Positions 1 through 10,485 are shown, numbered from the stretch's first letter. The stretch: 64,000 nt of DNA from REBR01 sp033721915 (GCA_033721915.1 JAWWAC010000010.1:6100-70099), one strand, 5' to 3'. Notes: a model not told the origin generated them from the sequence alone. Made by a program: numbers and translations.

Positions 1-2236
1 TGTCAAAGCCCCGGAAGTCCACCAGGATCACGTTCACCACGTTGCTGCCACCGCCGCCCGTGAGGCTGTTGGCCAGGAAGAAATCCGAGATGGTCTGCTG
101 GGGCCGTGTCATCACCGCGTAGGCCAGTGCCGCCACGCCGCCGCCGGCGCTGCCCGCCAGCAGCAGGTCACGGCCGCGGCGCAGTGGCGGGGATTCCCGG
201 GGGGTGGTCTGTGGCAGAAAGGACAGGGCCAGCATCATGATGATCACCGCCATGACCTCCACGGACAGCTGGGTCAGTGCCAGGTCCGGTGCCGAGAAGC
301 GGGCGAACAGCAGTGTCACAAAGAGCCCGCAGCTGCCGATCAGCAGCAGCGCCATCAGGCGCTGGCGATGCACCACCACCGCCGCAATGGCCGAGGCGAT
401 CAGGATCAGCGCCCCCAGCAGTGTTACCGGGTCCAGTGGCGTCATGGCCTCGCCGCCACCCCAGGCCTGCACCCCCAGCAGGGCGGTGCCGGGCAGCACC
501 ACGGCGGTGGCCATCAGCAGTGCGGCGTAACGCTGCAGTGAGCCGTTCTCAAGGCGGTGCACCTGGCGCTCGGCGAAGCGTCCGGCACGGAGCATCAGCC
601 ATTCGAAATTCTCCTTGGCGTCCACCTCCGGCAGACGGTCATAGAGGGCAAACAGCTGACGCCTGGCCATGTACATGGCCAGGCCGCCGCTCAGCGCCAG
701 AACACTCATGAGGAAGGGCATGTTGAACAGGTGCAGCAGCCCCAGGTTGTACTCCGGCAGCGCGCCGCCCAGTGCATCCTGTGCCGCCTGCTGCAGCAGT
801 GTGTGCACCACATACTGGGGCACCAGGCCCACCACCAGGCAGGAGGCGGCCAGCAGTGTGACCGGAACCAGTATGCCGGCGGAGGGCTTGCGGGGCGGGT
901 AATGGGGCAGCGCCCCCGGCAGGCCGTTGAAGAAGATGTTGTGGAAGATGCGCACGGAGTAGGCCACGGACAGCAGCCCGGCCACGGCCGCCAGTGCCGG
1001 GGTCAGCCAGAACAGAATGCCGGTGAAGGGGGACTGCAGGCTCTCCGCGAAGAACATCTTTTTGCTGAGAAAGCCATTGAGCAGTGGCAGTCCCGCCATG
1101 GAGGCGGCGCACAGCCCCGTCAGCACCATCAGGTAGGGCATGTGGCGCCAGAGACCGTTGATCAGGCGCATGTCGCGGCTGCCGGTGGCCTTGTCCACAA
1201 TGCCCGCCATCATGAACAGTGGCGCCTTGAACAGGGCGTGGTTGAACAGGTGGAAGAGCCCCACGATCAGGCCCATCCTGGTGCCCATGCCCAGCAGCAG
1301 CGTGATCAGGCCCAGGTGGCTGATGGTGGAGTAGGCCAGAAGCCCCTTGATGTCGTGCTTGAACATGGCCACAAAGGCGCCGGTGAGCAGTGTGGCCATG
1401 CCCACGGTGGAGACGCTGTAGAGCCAGAGGTCCGTCTCGGCCAGCACCGGGTGGAAACGGGCCAGCAGGAAGATGCCCGCCTTGACCATGGTGGCGGAGT
1501 GGAGGTACACGGACACCGGCGTGGGGGCGGTCATGGCGTGGGGCAGCCACAGGTGGAAGGGGAACTGGGCGGATTTTGTCATGGCCCCCAGCAGCACCAG
1601 TGCCAGTATCAGCGGGTAGTGGGCGTGCTGGCGGATCAGGTCCCCGGAGGCCAGCACCTCCGTCAGCTGGTAGCTGCCCACCACCTGGCCGATCAGCACC
1701 ATCCCCGCCAGCAGCGCCAGGCCGCCGCCGCCGGTGATCACCAGTGTCATGCGCGCGCCACGGCGTGCCTCACGGCGGTCCGCGTGAAAGCCGATCAGCA
1801 GGAAGCTCACCAGGCTGGTCATCTCCCAGAACACCAGCATGAACAGCAGGTTCTCGGAGGTGACAATGCCCAGCATGGCGGTCATGAACAGCAGCATCAG
1901 GCTGTTGAAGCGCTGGCTGTCACGGGGTTTGCCGGCAAAGTAGAAATGGGCGTAGAGCAGCACCAGAAGGCCCATGGCGATGATCAGCAGGGCAAACAGC
2001 AGTGACAGGCCGTCCATGCGCAGTGACAGTGCCAGGTCCAGCTGGGGCAGCCAGTGCCAGTGGGCCAGCAGGCGCTCGCCACGGAGTATGGCCGGCAGCA
2101 GCGACAGGGCCAGGGTCAGGCTGATAACGGGGCCGGTGGCCGCCAGCAGACTGTTGCAGCGGGGCCGGCTTCTGACGCAGGTGGCGGTCAGAAAGGCTCC
2201 CAGAAGCGGCAGCAGAACAATCAGCAGTAGTGCCAT
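1..2236 (-). CDS. mrpA: Na+/H+ antiporter subunit A (MrpA/PhaA/MnhA family), C-terminus beyond window
   Basis: This frame is open from an ATG at 2236 to the left edge, giving 745 codons of a protein usually about 900-1000 residues long, so the C-terminal part is missing. MrpA is the large proton-translocating subunit of the Mrp multisubunit monovalent cation/proton antiporter in the inner membrane and is homologous to NuoL of complex I. The translation is a chain of hydrophobic helices with NuoL-type motifs: 'FWEMTSLVSFLLIGF' (the conserved TM5 Glu region), 'KSAQFPFHLWLPHAM' and 'TPVSVYLHSATMVKAG'. The last visible residues, 'NVILVDFRGFD', are the hallmark of the MrpA C-terminal (MbhD-like) region, which separates it from NuoL. 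The start lacks a strong ribosome binding site. The remaining mrp subunits would be expected to the left of the window. Confidence 0.9.
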   Translation of the reverse strand, partial: MALLLIVLLPLLGAFLTATCVRSRPRCNSLLAATGPVISLTLALSLLPAILRGERLLAHWHWLPQLDLALSLRMDGLSLLFALLIIAMGLLVLLYAHFYFAGKPRDSQRFNSLMLLFMTAMLGIVTSENLLFMLVFWEMTSLVSFLLIGFHADRREARRGARMTLVITGGGGLALLAGMVLIGQVVGSYQLTEVLASGDLIRQHAHYPLILALVLLGAMTKSAQFPFHLWLPHAMTAPTPVSVYLHSATMVKAGIFLLARFHPVLAETDLWLYSVSTVGMATLLTGAFVAMFKHDIKGLLAYSTISHLGLITLLLGMGTRMGLIVGLFHLFNHALFKAPLFMMAGIVDKATGSRDMRLINGLWRHMPYLMVLTGLCAASMAGLPLLNGFLSKKMFFAESLQSPFTGILFWLTPALAAVAGLLSVAYSVRIFHNIFFNGLPGALPHYPPRKPSAGILVPVTLLAASCLVVGLVPQYVVHTLLQQAAQDALGGALPEYNLGLLHLFNMPFLMSVLALSGGLAMYMARRQLFALYDRLPEVDAKENFEWLMLRAGRFAERQVHRLENGSLQRYAALLMATAVVLPGTALLGVQAWGGGEAMTPLDPVTLLGALILIASAIAAVVVHRQRLMALLLIGSCGLFVTLLFARFSAPDLALTQLSVEVMAVIIMMLALSFLPQTTPRESPPLRRGRDLLLAGSAGGGVAALAYAVMTRPQQTISDFFLANSLTGGGGSNVVNVILVDFRGFD

Positions 2237-2362
2237 GACGGAGGGCGCCCGGGTTGATCAGCGAAGAGTTGCAACGATGTTAGTCCCCGGGGCATCACTT
2301 GTCACTGTCACCTCAGAGGTATATTTTGAGGCCTCTTCTGATACGCCGGAGTCGCCACCACC

Positions 2363-2833
2363 ATGCAGGACACCCCCCAGCGCCTATCCCGGGAAGACTG
2401 TCAGGCCAGCCTGCAGCGTTTGCAGCGATTTGCCGTGATCACCGACAGCTGCTTTCGCATCCCGCTGACCCGGATCCGTTTTGGGTTCGGCCCCATTCTG
2501 GGTCTGGTACCGGTGGTGGGGGATCTGGCCGGACTGGCACTGTCCGGTTACCTGATTCTGGAGGCGCGGCGCATGAAGGCGCCGTCGCGGCTGCAGTGGC
2601 GCATGGCGGGCAATGCCCTGATGGACGCGGTGGGTGGCCTGCTGCCCTTTGCCGGTGACGTGTTTGACGTCTGGTACAAGGCCAATATCCGCAACCTGGC
2701 GTTGCTGACCGGTTACCTGGAGACACAGCTGGCGCCGCCCGAGTCCCGCAAGACAGGCCGCCTGTGGCTGTGGTTGCTGCTGCTGGCGCTGGCCTGGCTG
2801 TTGGTGGCCTCGCTATTGGCGCCACCGGGATAA
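2363..2833 (+). CDS. DUF4112 membrane protein
   Basis: A 156-residue protein. The first 110 residues match the DUF4112 pattern: 'FRIPLTRIRFGFGPILGLVPVVGDLAG', a hydrophobic stretch, then 'DAVGGLLPFAGDVFDVWYKAN'. A clear C-terminal transmembrane helix (about residues 133-152) follows. The family's biochemical role is unknown and nothing here reveals it. It is transcribed divergently from mrpA across 126 bp, which must hold both promoters. The next gene lies about 100 bp downstream on the same strand. The family assignment is from recognition of the conserved FRIP/GDxxD segments. Confidence 0.75.
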   Translation: MQDTPQRLSREDCQASLQRLQRFAVITDSCFRIPLTRIRFGFGPILGLVPVVGDLAGLALSGYLILEARRMKAPSRLQWRMAGNALMDAVGGLLPFAGDVFDVWYKANIRNLALLTGYLETQLAPPESRKTGRLWLWLLLLALAWLLVASLLAPPG

Positions 2834-2930
2834 AAGGCTTGCATCTTCGTGTCACTGAGTGACACTGGCTGTATCCCGATGCGGAAGACGCAACCGTTCA
2901 GATGATCAGCCAGTGTGGAAAAAACCCCTC

Positions 2931-4931
2931 ATGGAACAGACTATGAACGATACCCCTCAGACCCCGTCCCCCGGCCCCGATGTGAACCGGGTGGTGGCCA
3001 ACTTTGACGCGGCCCTGGAGAAAATGGTCAGTGTGCGCAGCTTTGCCAAGGCCGGCCATGTGCCCCGGGTGCTGGATCTGGGTCGCAAGCTGCTGAGTCT
3101 GCCCCAGGGGCCGGCACTGCTTTATGCACGAGCCCACCGCTTTGAGGAGGCCGGCCTTTTCGAGGGCAGTGACTGGCAGCACCTGGACAGCCTCAAGGCC
3201 TCCTTTGTGCCGGCCACCTTCGAGGGGGGCGACCCCCGTCTGGTGACGCTGGAGTGTCTCAGCGAGCTGCGCATGCTGGCGGTGGCCAGCGGGGTGTTTT
3301 TCCACCCCAGCTTCTCCGCCGAGCAGGCCGAGCACTTTCTCACCCAGGTGCTGGCCTTCAACCTGCAGGTGCTGTTCGGTCTCAGTGACGAGAGCACCCG
3401 TGAGCAGTCACCGGTGATGCGCCAGATGCTGGATCAGCACCTGGCCTTTGTGGCGGAACACATCGGTTTCGAGAACATACTGGATCATGTGGTGGCGGAG
3501 GTCTGGCGCATACTGCGACAGCGTCCCATCCAGGTGGATCACGTGCGCCAGATGGTGTACCGCATTGCCGCCTGCCTGTTTGACCCGAACATCCAGATCA
3601 GCGCCTCCGCCCGTGGCGCTGAGCGGCTGGTGAGCGCCCTCTACGGGCCCACACAGGCCTGCCAGGAAGACCCGGGCGTGGCGGTGTACCACGACCGTCT
3701 CACGGGCATGGACGATATGGCCCTGGACGCCGAGGCACAGGGCCTGTCCCGGGCCATGCACGACACCGGCCTGGTGTCCGCCTACCATGCGGTGTTCCTG
3801 CGCTACGCACTGGATCAGGACATCGAGCTGGTGGTCAAGGCACTGGGCCTGAGCAGCACCGGCCGTGACAGCCTGCTGTGCCACCGCGGGCTGATGATGG
3901 ACCTGTCCCGGTACTGCATCCATGTGGAGACCTGTCAGTCCATCTATGGCCTGGCCCAGCTGCTGGAGCGGGGCCTGCTCTATCTGCCCAGCATCGCCGC
4001 CGCCCTGTGGCGTCAGATGCAGACGCCACTGCACGCCGAGACGGCCACTCTGCTGGGGGCTCTCTACGGCACCCAGCATGAGCCGAACGTCTACCTGATG
4101 GCGGGCATCATCAGTGTGCTGGGCCAGCCACTGGGGCTGGGTCAGGGCAACAACCCGGCCTGCCAGTCCACCCGAGCCATGTCCATGTGGGCCTACAATG
4201 ACCCGGACTACCTGCTGCAGCTGGTGCGCTGGGCCTCCCGGGACAATGAGGTGGAAATGCACTTCGAGGGGGAGAGCCTCAACTCCGCCACACTGGGTCA
4301 GGGCCTGATGGCCGGCTATGCACTGGACCTGGACCCGGTGTCACTGATCCTGGTGCCCCACCTGGACCGCATCTACATGGAGATGGGCCGCCGCTCCGAC
4401 GGCCGCGGCGAAGACCCCCACAAGTGGATCAACCCGGAGTTCCACGGCTGGTGGGTCAACCGCGGCTTTGCCATCGTGGTGGACATTGAGACCGGCAAGC
4501 TGCAGGACGTGGAGGGGTTTGTGCGTGCCTTTTACGCCCTCTACAACCCGGTGTACAACGGCAACACCCCGGTGGTGCACCCGCAGCCGGCCGGTGTGGC
4601 GGTGACCGACAGCCAGGCCCGCTTTATCGGCTGGCACGCCATCACGGTGCTGCGGGTGGCACTGGACCAGGACGATGTCATGCGGGTTTACTTCTACAAC
4701 CCCAACAACGACAGCGGCCAGGACTGGGGCAATGACGTGGTGGTGTGCACCGAAGGGCACGGCGAGCAGCACGGTGAGTCCTCACTGCCCATCGATCAGT
4801 TCTGCTCCCGGCTGTACATCTTCCACTACGACGCCACGGACTGGCGCATGCACTCCCAGGAAGTGCCCGGGGAGGAAATCGCCCGGGTCCGGCACCTGAT
4901 GGAGGAAAGCTGGGCGGCGGACCGGCTCTGA
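2931..4931 (+). CDS. Uncharacterised 666-residue protein with predicted papain-like cysteine hydrolase domain
   Basis: I do not recognise a named family. The protein has no signal peptide or membrane helix. Residues 1-380 look alpha-helical. The C-terminal 270 residues contain a pattern typical of papain-fold enzymes: Gln405 six residues before Cys411 in 'GQGNNPACQSTRAMSMWA', then His569 in 'GWHAITVLRV', then Asn590 in 'YFYNPNND'. The Gln-to-Cys spacing of six equals Q19-C25 of papain, and the His and Asn contexts also fit. A cysteine peptidase or related amidase/acyltransferase is inferred, not shown. The frame is open upstream to a GTG at 2859, but ATG 2931 or ATG 2943 is more likely; the latter has a GGA eight bases upstream. 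It stands alone, followed by a convergent crotonase gene. Confidence 0.7.
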   Translation: MEQTMNDTPQTPSPGPDVNRVVANFDAALEKMVSVRSFAKAGHVPRVLDLGRKLLSLPQGPALLYARAHRFEEAGLFEGSDWQHLDSLKASFVPATFEGGDPRLVTLECLSELRMLAVASGVFFHPSFSAEQAEHFLTQVLAFNLQVLFGLSDESTREQSPVMRQMLDQHLAFVAEHIGFENILDHVVAEVWRILRQRPIQVDHVRQMVYRIAACLFDPNIQISASARGAERLVSALYGPTQACQEDPGVAVYHDRLTGMDDMALDAEAQGLSRAMHDTGLVSAYHAVFLRYALDQDIELVVKALGLSSTGRDSLLCHRGLMMDLSRYCIHVETCQSIYGLAQLLERGLLYLPSIAAALWRQMQTPLHAETATLLGALYGTQHEPNVYLMAGIISVLGQPLGLGQGNNPACQSTRAMSMWAYNDPDYLLQLVRWASRDNEVEMHFEGESLNSATLGQGLMAGYALDLDPVSLILVPHLDRIYMEMGRRSDGRGEDPHKWINPEFHGWWVNRGFAIVVDIETGKLQDVEGFVRAFYALYNPVYNGNTPVVHPQPAGVAVTDSQARFIGWHAITVLRVALDQDDVMRVYFYNPNNDSGQDWGNDVVVCTEGHGEQHGESSLPIDQFCSRLYIFHYDATDWRMHSQEVPGEEIARVRHLMEESWAADRL

Positions 4932-4956
4932 GCCGCTCCGCCTTGCCACCGCCGTG

Positions 4957-5757
4957 TCAGAACGGGCGACGTGGCTGAAAGGGCTTGTCCGGCTCGCTGC
5001 CGTTACGGGCCAGTGCGATGCGCTGATTGACCCGCCCCAGCACCTTCTTCTGCAGACTGGACTCCAGTGCCAGCGCCTTTTTGTCATCCGCCTTCCAGGC
5101 CTGGTTGAACAGCAGCTTGCTGGCGGCCACCGCATCCGGTGACTTCTCCCTGAGGCTGTCCACAAAGGCCTCTGCCTGGGCCAGAGGGTCCTCGCACACC
5201 CGTGTGACCACCCCCAGTGACAGGGCCTCGTGACCGTCGAACTGCCGGGCGGTCATGGTCAGTGCCTTGGCCTGGTCGATGGGCATCAGCTCGGAGAGGG
5301 TGACTGTCAGGCTCATATCCGGAATCAGCCCCCACTTGGCCTCCATGATTGAGAAGCGGCAGTCCGGCGTGGTATAGCGGAAATCCGCCCCCAGGGCGAT
5401 CTGCAGCCCGCCACCGAAACAGACCCCGTGGGTGACGGCAATCACCGGGGCCGGCACCTGGCGCCAGAGATACCCCACCTCCTGTGCCAGGTTGCTGATG
5501 CGACGTCCCGGCTTGACCAGCAGACGGGCAAAATTGAGCGGGTTGGCACTCACCCCCTTCACATCCAGGCCGCTGCAGAAGGCGGGCCCGGCACCCTGGA
5601 GGATCACCGCACGGATGTTGCGGTCCTTCCTGAGTTGTTTGGCTGTGCGGGTCAGCCCCTGGAACAGGGCCATATCCAGGCCGTTGTACTTGTCCGGGCG
5701 GTTCAGTGTGACGTAGGCAATGTCATTGCGAATCTCCAGCAATACCCGTTCGGTCAT
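4957..5757 (-). CDS. Crotonase-family enoyl-CoA hydratase/isomerase
   Basis: A 266-residue protein with the crotonase fold: 'VTLNRPDKYNGLD' near the N-terminus, an oxyanion-hole strand 'GPAFCSGLDVKG', and the CoA/active-site segment 'THGVCFGGGLQIALGAD'. Crotonases act on fatty acyl-CoA thioesters. Relative to classical enoyl-CoA hydratase, the first catalytic Glu is replaced by Gln119, while the second is kept as Glu139 ('IMEAKWGLIPDM'). The protein may therefore be an isomerase or another crotonase rather than a standard hydratase. The start was chosen at ATG 5757, preceded by AGAGG at a good distance. The frame is open further upstream, but that extension has no family character. It is convergent with the large protein gene at 2931-4931. 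Confidence 0.85.
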   Translation of the reverse strand: MTERVLLEIRNDIAYVTLNRPDKYNGLDMALFQGLTRTAKQLRKDRNIRAVILQGAGPAFCSGLDVKGVSANPLNFARLLVKPGRRISNLAQEVGYLWRQVPAPVIAVTHGVCFGGGLQIALGADFRYTTPDCRFSIMEAKWGLIPDMSLTVTLSELMPIDQAKALTMTARQFDGHEALSLGVVTRVCEDPLAQAEAFVDSLREKSPDAVAASKLLFNQAWKADDKKALALESSLQKKVLGRVNQRIALARNGSEPDKPFQPRRPF

Positions 5758-6001
5758 AAAAAAACCTCTGTATTCTGTGAAAAAGACCAAGCCATTCGTG
5801 TCGGGGGGTCGCGGTTCTTGGCGTTGAATGCCCTGTATAGTGAAGGCTTTCAGCCCGAAAGCCAAAAAGATTGCTTCGCATGAGGCCCCTATGGAAGGCT
5901 CTCCGGAAGGCCCGGAGACGCCCCTGAGGCGTTGCCCGGATGCGATAAAGACCATTAGCCGCTAGACTCCTGTCTGTGCGCTGTTGTAGTGGGGAGCTGT
6001 T

Positions 6002-6868
6002 TTGAAAAAGCTGTTGATTCTGTGCCTGTGTTTTCTGGCTGGCTGTGCCGCCCCCACCTTTGAGGCGGGTCAGCAGGCCAGGGAGCAGGGCAATCTCCCT
6101 GAGGCCGCCAGAATCTGGACAGAGCGGGCAGAAAACGGCGACGGCCGTGCCCTGTACGCCCTCTACCGGCTTTACAGCGCCACCGGAGTGGGCTTTGGCT
6201 CGGATGACGAGGCGGATGAAGCCCTCAGGAAACTGGCCGAGACGTTCCGGCAGGCACCGGCACAGTATCTGTACGCCCGGAAATTCCTGCAGGAGGGGGA
6301 GCTGCTCCTGGGCCAGCAGTGGATGGAGCGCTCCGCCGGTGGCGGCTACGAAGAGGCCGTGGAATTTCTCAGTGAGGAGGGGGCGCTTCTAAGCCGCAAG
6401 ATAGGGCTGCTCAAGGGCTCGCCACAGCAACAGTACCAGTTGGGCAGGGAGCTGTATTTCGGCAACAACGGCTTAGGCCAGGACCACCGTGAGGCTGCCG
6501 TCTGGCTGCGCAGGGCCGCCCGTCGTGGCCATGCACTGGCCCAGTCCATGCTGGCCTATCAGTACCTGAAGGGGGAGGGGGTGGCGGAGGATGCCGGCAA
6601 AGCCTACCGCTGGTACCAGGAGGCGGCCATGCAGGGGCTGGCCTCGGCACAGGGGAGCCTGGGCTATCTGTACGGCGCCGGCAGGGGCACCCGTCAGGAT
6701 AATATCATGGCCTATGCCTGGTCCGTGCTCGCCAGTGAAAACGGCTATGCCCCGGCGGAGTCCAACAAGCAGATCTACCTGGACCGCATGAGCAACGCCG
6801 AACGCCTCGAGAGCCTCAACGAGATCCGCCGTCTTGAGGTCATCATTGCTCCCATGGCCACCCGCTGA
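6002..6868 (+). CDS. Sel1-repeat lipoprotein
   Basis: A 288-residue protein starting at TTG 6002, with GGGGAG just upstream. It begins with a lipoprotein signal peptide; the lipobox 'LAGC' gives acylation at about Cys15, so it should be anchored in the membrane facing the periplasm. The rest consists of Sel1-like helical repeats: 'GDGRALYALYRLYSA', 'YQLGRELYFGNNGLGQDHREAAVWLRRAA', 'AQSMLAYQYLKGEGV', 'GSLGYLYGAGRGTRQDN'. Such repeats are protein-interaction scaffolds. The partner cannot be told from context. plsC follows on the same strand after 110 bp, but with its own apparent promoter. Confidence 0.85.
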   Translation: MKKLLILCLCFLAGCAAPTFEAGQQAREQGNLPEAARIWTERAENGDGRALYALYRLYSATGVGFGSDDEADEALRKLAETFRQAPAQYLYARKFLQEGELLLGQQWMERSAGGGYEEAVEFLSEEGALLSRKIGLLKGSPQQQYQLGRELYFGNNGLGQDHREAAVWLRRAARRGHALAQSMLAYQYLKGEGVAEDAGKAYRWYQEAAMQGLASAQGSLGYLYGAGRGTRQDNIMAYAWSVLASENGYAPAESNKQIYLDRMSNAERLESLNEIRRLEVIIAPMATR

Positions 6869-6930
6869 TGGCAGCGGTGCCGCGATAGCTTCCGCTTACA
6901 AACCGGTACGATTCCAGTGGTGACAATCTG

Positions 6931-6948
6931 AGAGTACATGTGTACTCT
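6931..6948. promoter_or_regulatory. FabR/DesT-like operator palindrome upstream of plsC
   Basis: AGAGTACA-TG-TGTACTCT is an 8-2-8 perfect inverted repeat 30 bp before the plsC start. It overlaps the spacer and weak -10 (TACTCT, 6943-6948) of a possible promoter whose -35 is GTGACA (6920-6925). Its layout AGnGTACA-NN-TGTACnCT resembles the operators of FabR/DesT-type TetR regulators of fatty-acid desaturation as I remember them. Control of a phospholipid acyltransferase would make sense. The palindrome is seen; the regulator is inferred. Confidence 0.55.
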
Positions 6949-6978
6949 TAAATAAACCACTGCTGAGGGTGTGCGGTT

Positions 6979-7731
6979 ATGGCGATTGTTCGCGGTTTTC
7001 TCCTTTCAATAAGCTTTTTTGTTGCCTCACTGGCCAGTCTTCCGCTGTGCGCGGCACGTCCGTTCCATCGTGACAATAACCGTCTTTGCGCACGTCTGTA
7101 CGCGAAATTGTCGCTGCCGTGTCTGGGTCTGGGTGTGCGCCTTGAGGGCTGGCAGCATTTGCCGGGGCGGGAGCCGCGGGTGGTGATTGCCAATCACCAG
7201 TCCAACCTGGATCTGTTCATCATGGGGGCGGTGGTGCCGACCAATACCGTGGTGGTGGGCAAGCAGAGCCTGTCACTGATACCGCTGTTCGGTCAGCTGT
7301 TCTGGCTCGGTGGCAATGTGCTGATCCGCCGTGGCAACCGCCGCCAGGCCATGGCCGCCATGAAGGCTTCACAGCACGCACTGGAGAAGCAACGCCGCTC
7401 GGTCTGGATCTTTCCGGAAGGCACCCGCAGCCGTGGCCGGGGCCTGTTGCCATTCAAGAAGGGCGCCTTCTACACCGCCATTGCCGCCGGTGCCCCCATC
7501 ACCATGATCTGTGTCAGTGACTACGGCCGGGCCCTTGAGCGTCGTGGCGAGCGCCCCCCGGTGGCCCACGTCAGTGTGCTGCCCCCGGTCCCCACGGCCC
7601 ACCTCCGGCCGGAGGACGCACCGGCGCTGATGGCCCGCTGCCGCCAGGCCATGGCGGCGGAGCTGGACCGGCTCAATCACAACAGCCCCTCCAGTGGCGA
7701 GCCGTCCGTCAGCCAGGATCAGGCGGCCTGA
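6979..7731 (+). CDS. plsC: 1-acyl-sn-glycerol-3-phosphate acyltransferase
   Basis: A 250-residue protein. It transfers an acyl chain to the sn-2 position of lysophosphatidic acid, forming phosphatidic acid in inner-membrane phospholipid synthesis. An N-terminal hydrophobic segment (about residues 5-22) is followed by the PlsC acyltransferase motifs: the catalytic HX4D as His73-Asp78 in 'NHQSNLD', the block 'GNVLIRRGNRRQ', and the substrate-binding 'FPEGTRS' at residues 145-151. Length and motif spacing are typical. A perfect palindrome at 6931-6948 in the promoter suggests repression by a fatty-acid-responsive regulator. The C-terminus ends in a short polar tail. Confidence 0.9.
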   Translation: MAIVRGFLLSISFFVASLASLPLCAARPFHRDNNRLCARLYAKLSLPCLGLGVRLEGWQHLPGREPRVVIANHQSNLDLFIMGAVVPTNTVVVGKQSLSLIPLFGQLFWLGGNVLIRRGNRRQAMAAMKASQHALEKQRRSVWIFPEGTRSRGRGLLPFKKGAFYTAIAAGAPITMICVSDYGRALERRGERPPVAHVSVLPPVPTAHLRPEDAPALMARCRQAMAAELDRLNHNSPSSGEPSVSQDQAA

Positions 7732-8055
7732 CGGGGAAGAGGCCGCCAGGCAGAATTCCCTCAGGCGTTGAACGGCGCCACTGTCAGTATGGAGACGATG
7801 GGGGTCGGACCAAGTCATCTTGTTCAATCCGCGGGAATTATTCGGATTTTTTGACTGAAAAAAGCCCTTAAAGGCGCTATTTAGCCCTTAAAAAGAGCCC
7901 TTTAAGGATTATTGATGGTTTCCGTTTTGCTGCCTAAACCGAAGGCGGCGAAGGTGTGCGGGGGGCAGTAATTCCCAGTCTACAAAAGAGGCAAGCAGAA
8001 AAGCTCTGTAGGCTTCAGAGACAGGATTCAAGCGCCCGCTTTAAAAGGGCAGGGC
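7732..8055. other. Intergenic region between plsC and the PilZ gene
   Basis: This 324-bp non-coding stretch lies between two converging genes. Its middle (about 7830-7920) is AT-rich against a GC-rich background and carries the GCCCTTAAA repeats listed separately. A related GCCC/GGGC inverted repeat around a TTTAAA core (about 8033-8053) lies just beyond the PilZ stop and could end that transcript. I found no convincing open frame with a ribosome binding site and no RNA gene. Confidence 0.5.
7864..7907. repeat. Three GCCCTTAAA-type palindromic repeats
   Basis: Three copies lie close together: GCCCTTAAAGGC (7864-7875, nearly palindromic), GCCCTTAAAAAG (7884-7895) and GCCCTTTAAGG (7897-7907). 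The first and third are close to reverse complements, so the block can fold or be a multi-site protein-binding region. Function is unknown. Confidence 0.5.
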
Positions 8056-8427
8056 TCAGGCGTTGGTGGGGTCCACCAGCGCGGCGAGTTCGCGGTGCAG
8101 GAGCTGGTCGTCGGCCAGGTTCAGTTCCACCAGTCGGCGCAGGTGGCTCATGCTTTCCAGGTCCATGTAGCCGCAATGGAATCCCAGCTGCTCCGGGCCT
8201 TCGTGGCGGCACTCCAGATCCATGATGATGCTCGGGCCCTGGTCCGTGAGCATCAGTGTGCCCTCGAAAGGCTTTGACAGGTCCCCGTCAAAACCCTCCG
8301 GGCGGGCCACCAGAAGGCCCTTCAGTGAGACATCCAGTACCTGACTGTGCCAGCTGCGATCGCCCTGTTGCAGCAGACAGGGGGCGTCGAAGGTGATGCG
8401 GCTGAAATGGCGGCGGTTCTCGCTCAT
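8056..8427 (-). CDS. PilZ domain protein (c-di-GMP receptor candidate)
   Basis: A 123-residue single-domain PilZ protein. The c-di-GMP binding signature is present: an arginine cluster 'ENRRHFSRI' at residues 3-11 followed by 'DVSLKGLLV' (D/NxSxxG). The beta-barrel strands continue to about residue 100. PilZ proteins bind cyclic di-GMP and transmit the signal to motility, polysaccharide or pilus machinery. A diguanylate cyclase is encoded at 31261-32928 in the same window, but there is no direct link. The gene lies downstream of ettA's start region in head-to-tail order on the minus strand, separated by about 110 bp from the ettA stop. Confidence 0.85.
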   Translation of the reverse strand: MSENRRHFSRITFDAPCLLQQGDRSWHSQVLDVSLKGLLVARPEGFDGDLSKPFEGTLMLTDQGPSIIMDLECRHEGPEQLGFHCGYMDLESMSHLRRLVELNLADDQLLHRELAALVDPTNA

Positions 8428-8538
8428 GGGGTGCCCTGATGGTTGTGCTTCTTGTCATTATTGGCGGTGCCTAAAAAAAGCCAGGGCCAGTGTGGGTGAC
8501 ACTGACGCCTGACTTTCACTATAGACAGTCCCAGGGAA

Positions 8539-10200
<1,662 letters not shown>

Positions 10201-10485
10201 GGTGCGGTCTGCCTCGTGCTGTTGGGAGAAACGGCCACAAGGGCCGTATCGAAGGGCATCTACGGTAACCAATCTGCCTGTTATTGGCAATCTGGCCTCT
10301 TTATTGCGACTGCATGGGCGATTGCAGCGCCCTGATCCGTTAAAGATGGATGTTATTGGGCGTTGCTTACGCTAAAATAGGCGCCCTTTTTCCGGATACT
10401 GACCCACTCATTTCCGGTGTTCTGAGGCCGCCGTTCGGGTGCACGCCCGCCGGTTTCAGGAGACCCCAGCAGACAGAGGCCTGAC

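Noticed and set aside
557..2005. Long plus-strand open frame opposite mrpA
   Set aside because: His/Gln-rich, no ribosome binding site or family pattern; it is the shadow of the strongly conserved mrpA frame on the other strand.
2281..2330. Pho box before mrpA or the DUF4112 gene
   Set aside because: TGTCACTGTCAC repeats at a 6-bp period, not the 11-bp period PhoB needs.
10350..10378. glyA promoter
   Set aside because: TAAAAT is a fair -10, but no acceptable -35 lies 16-18 bp upstream; not listed as a feature.
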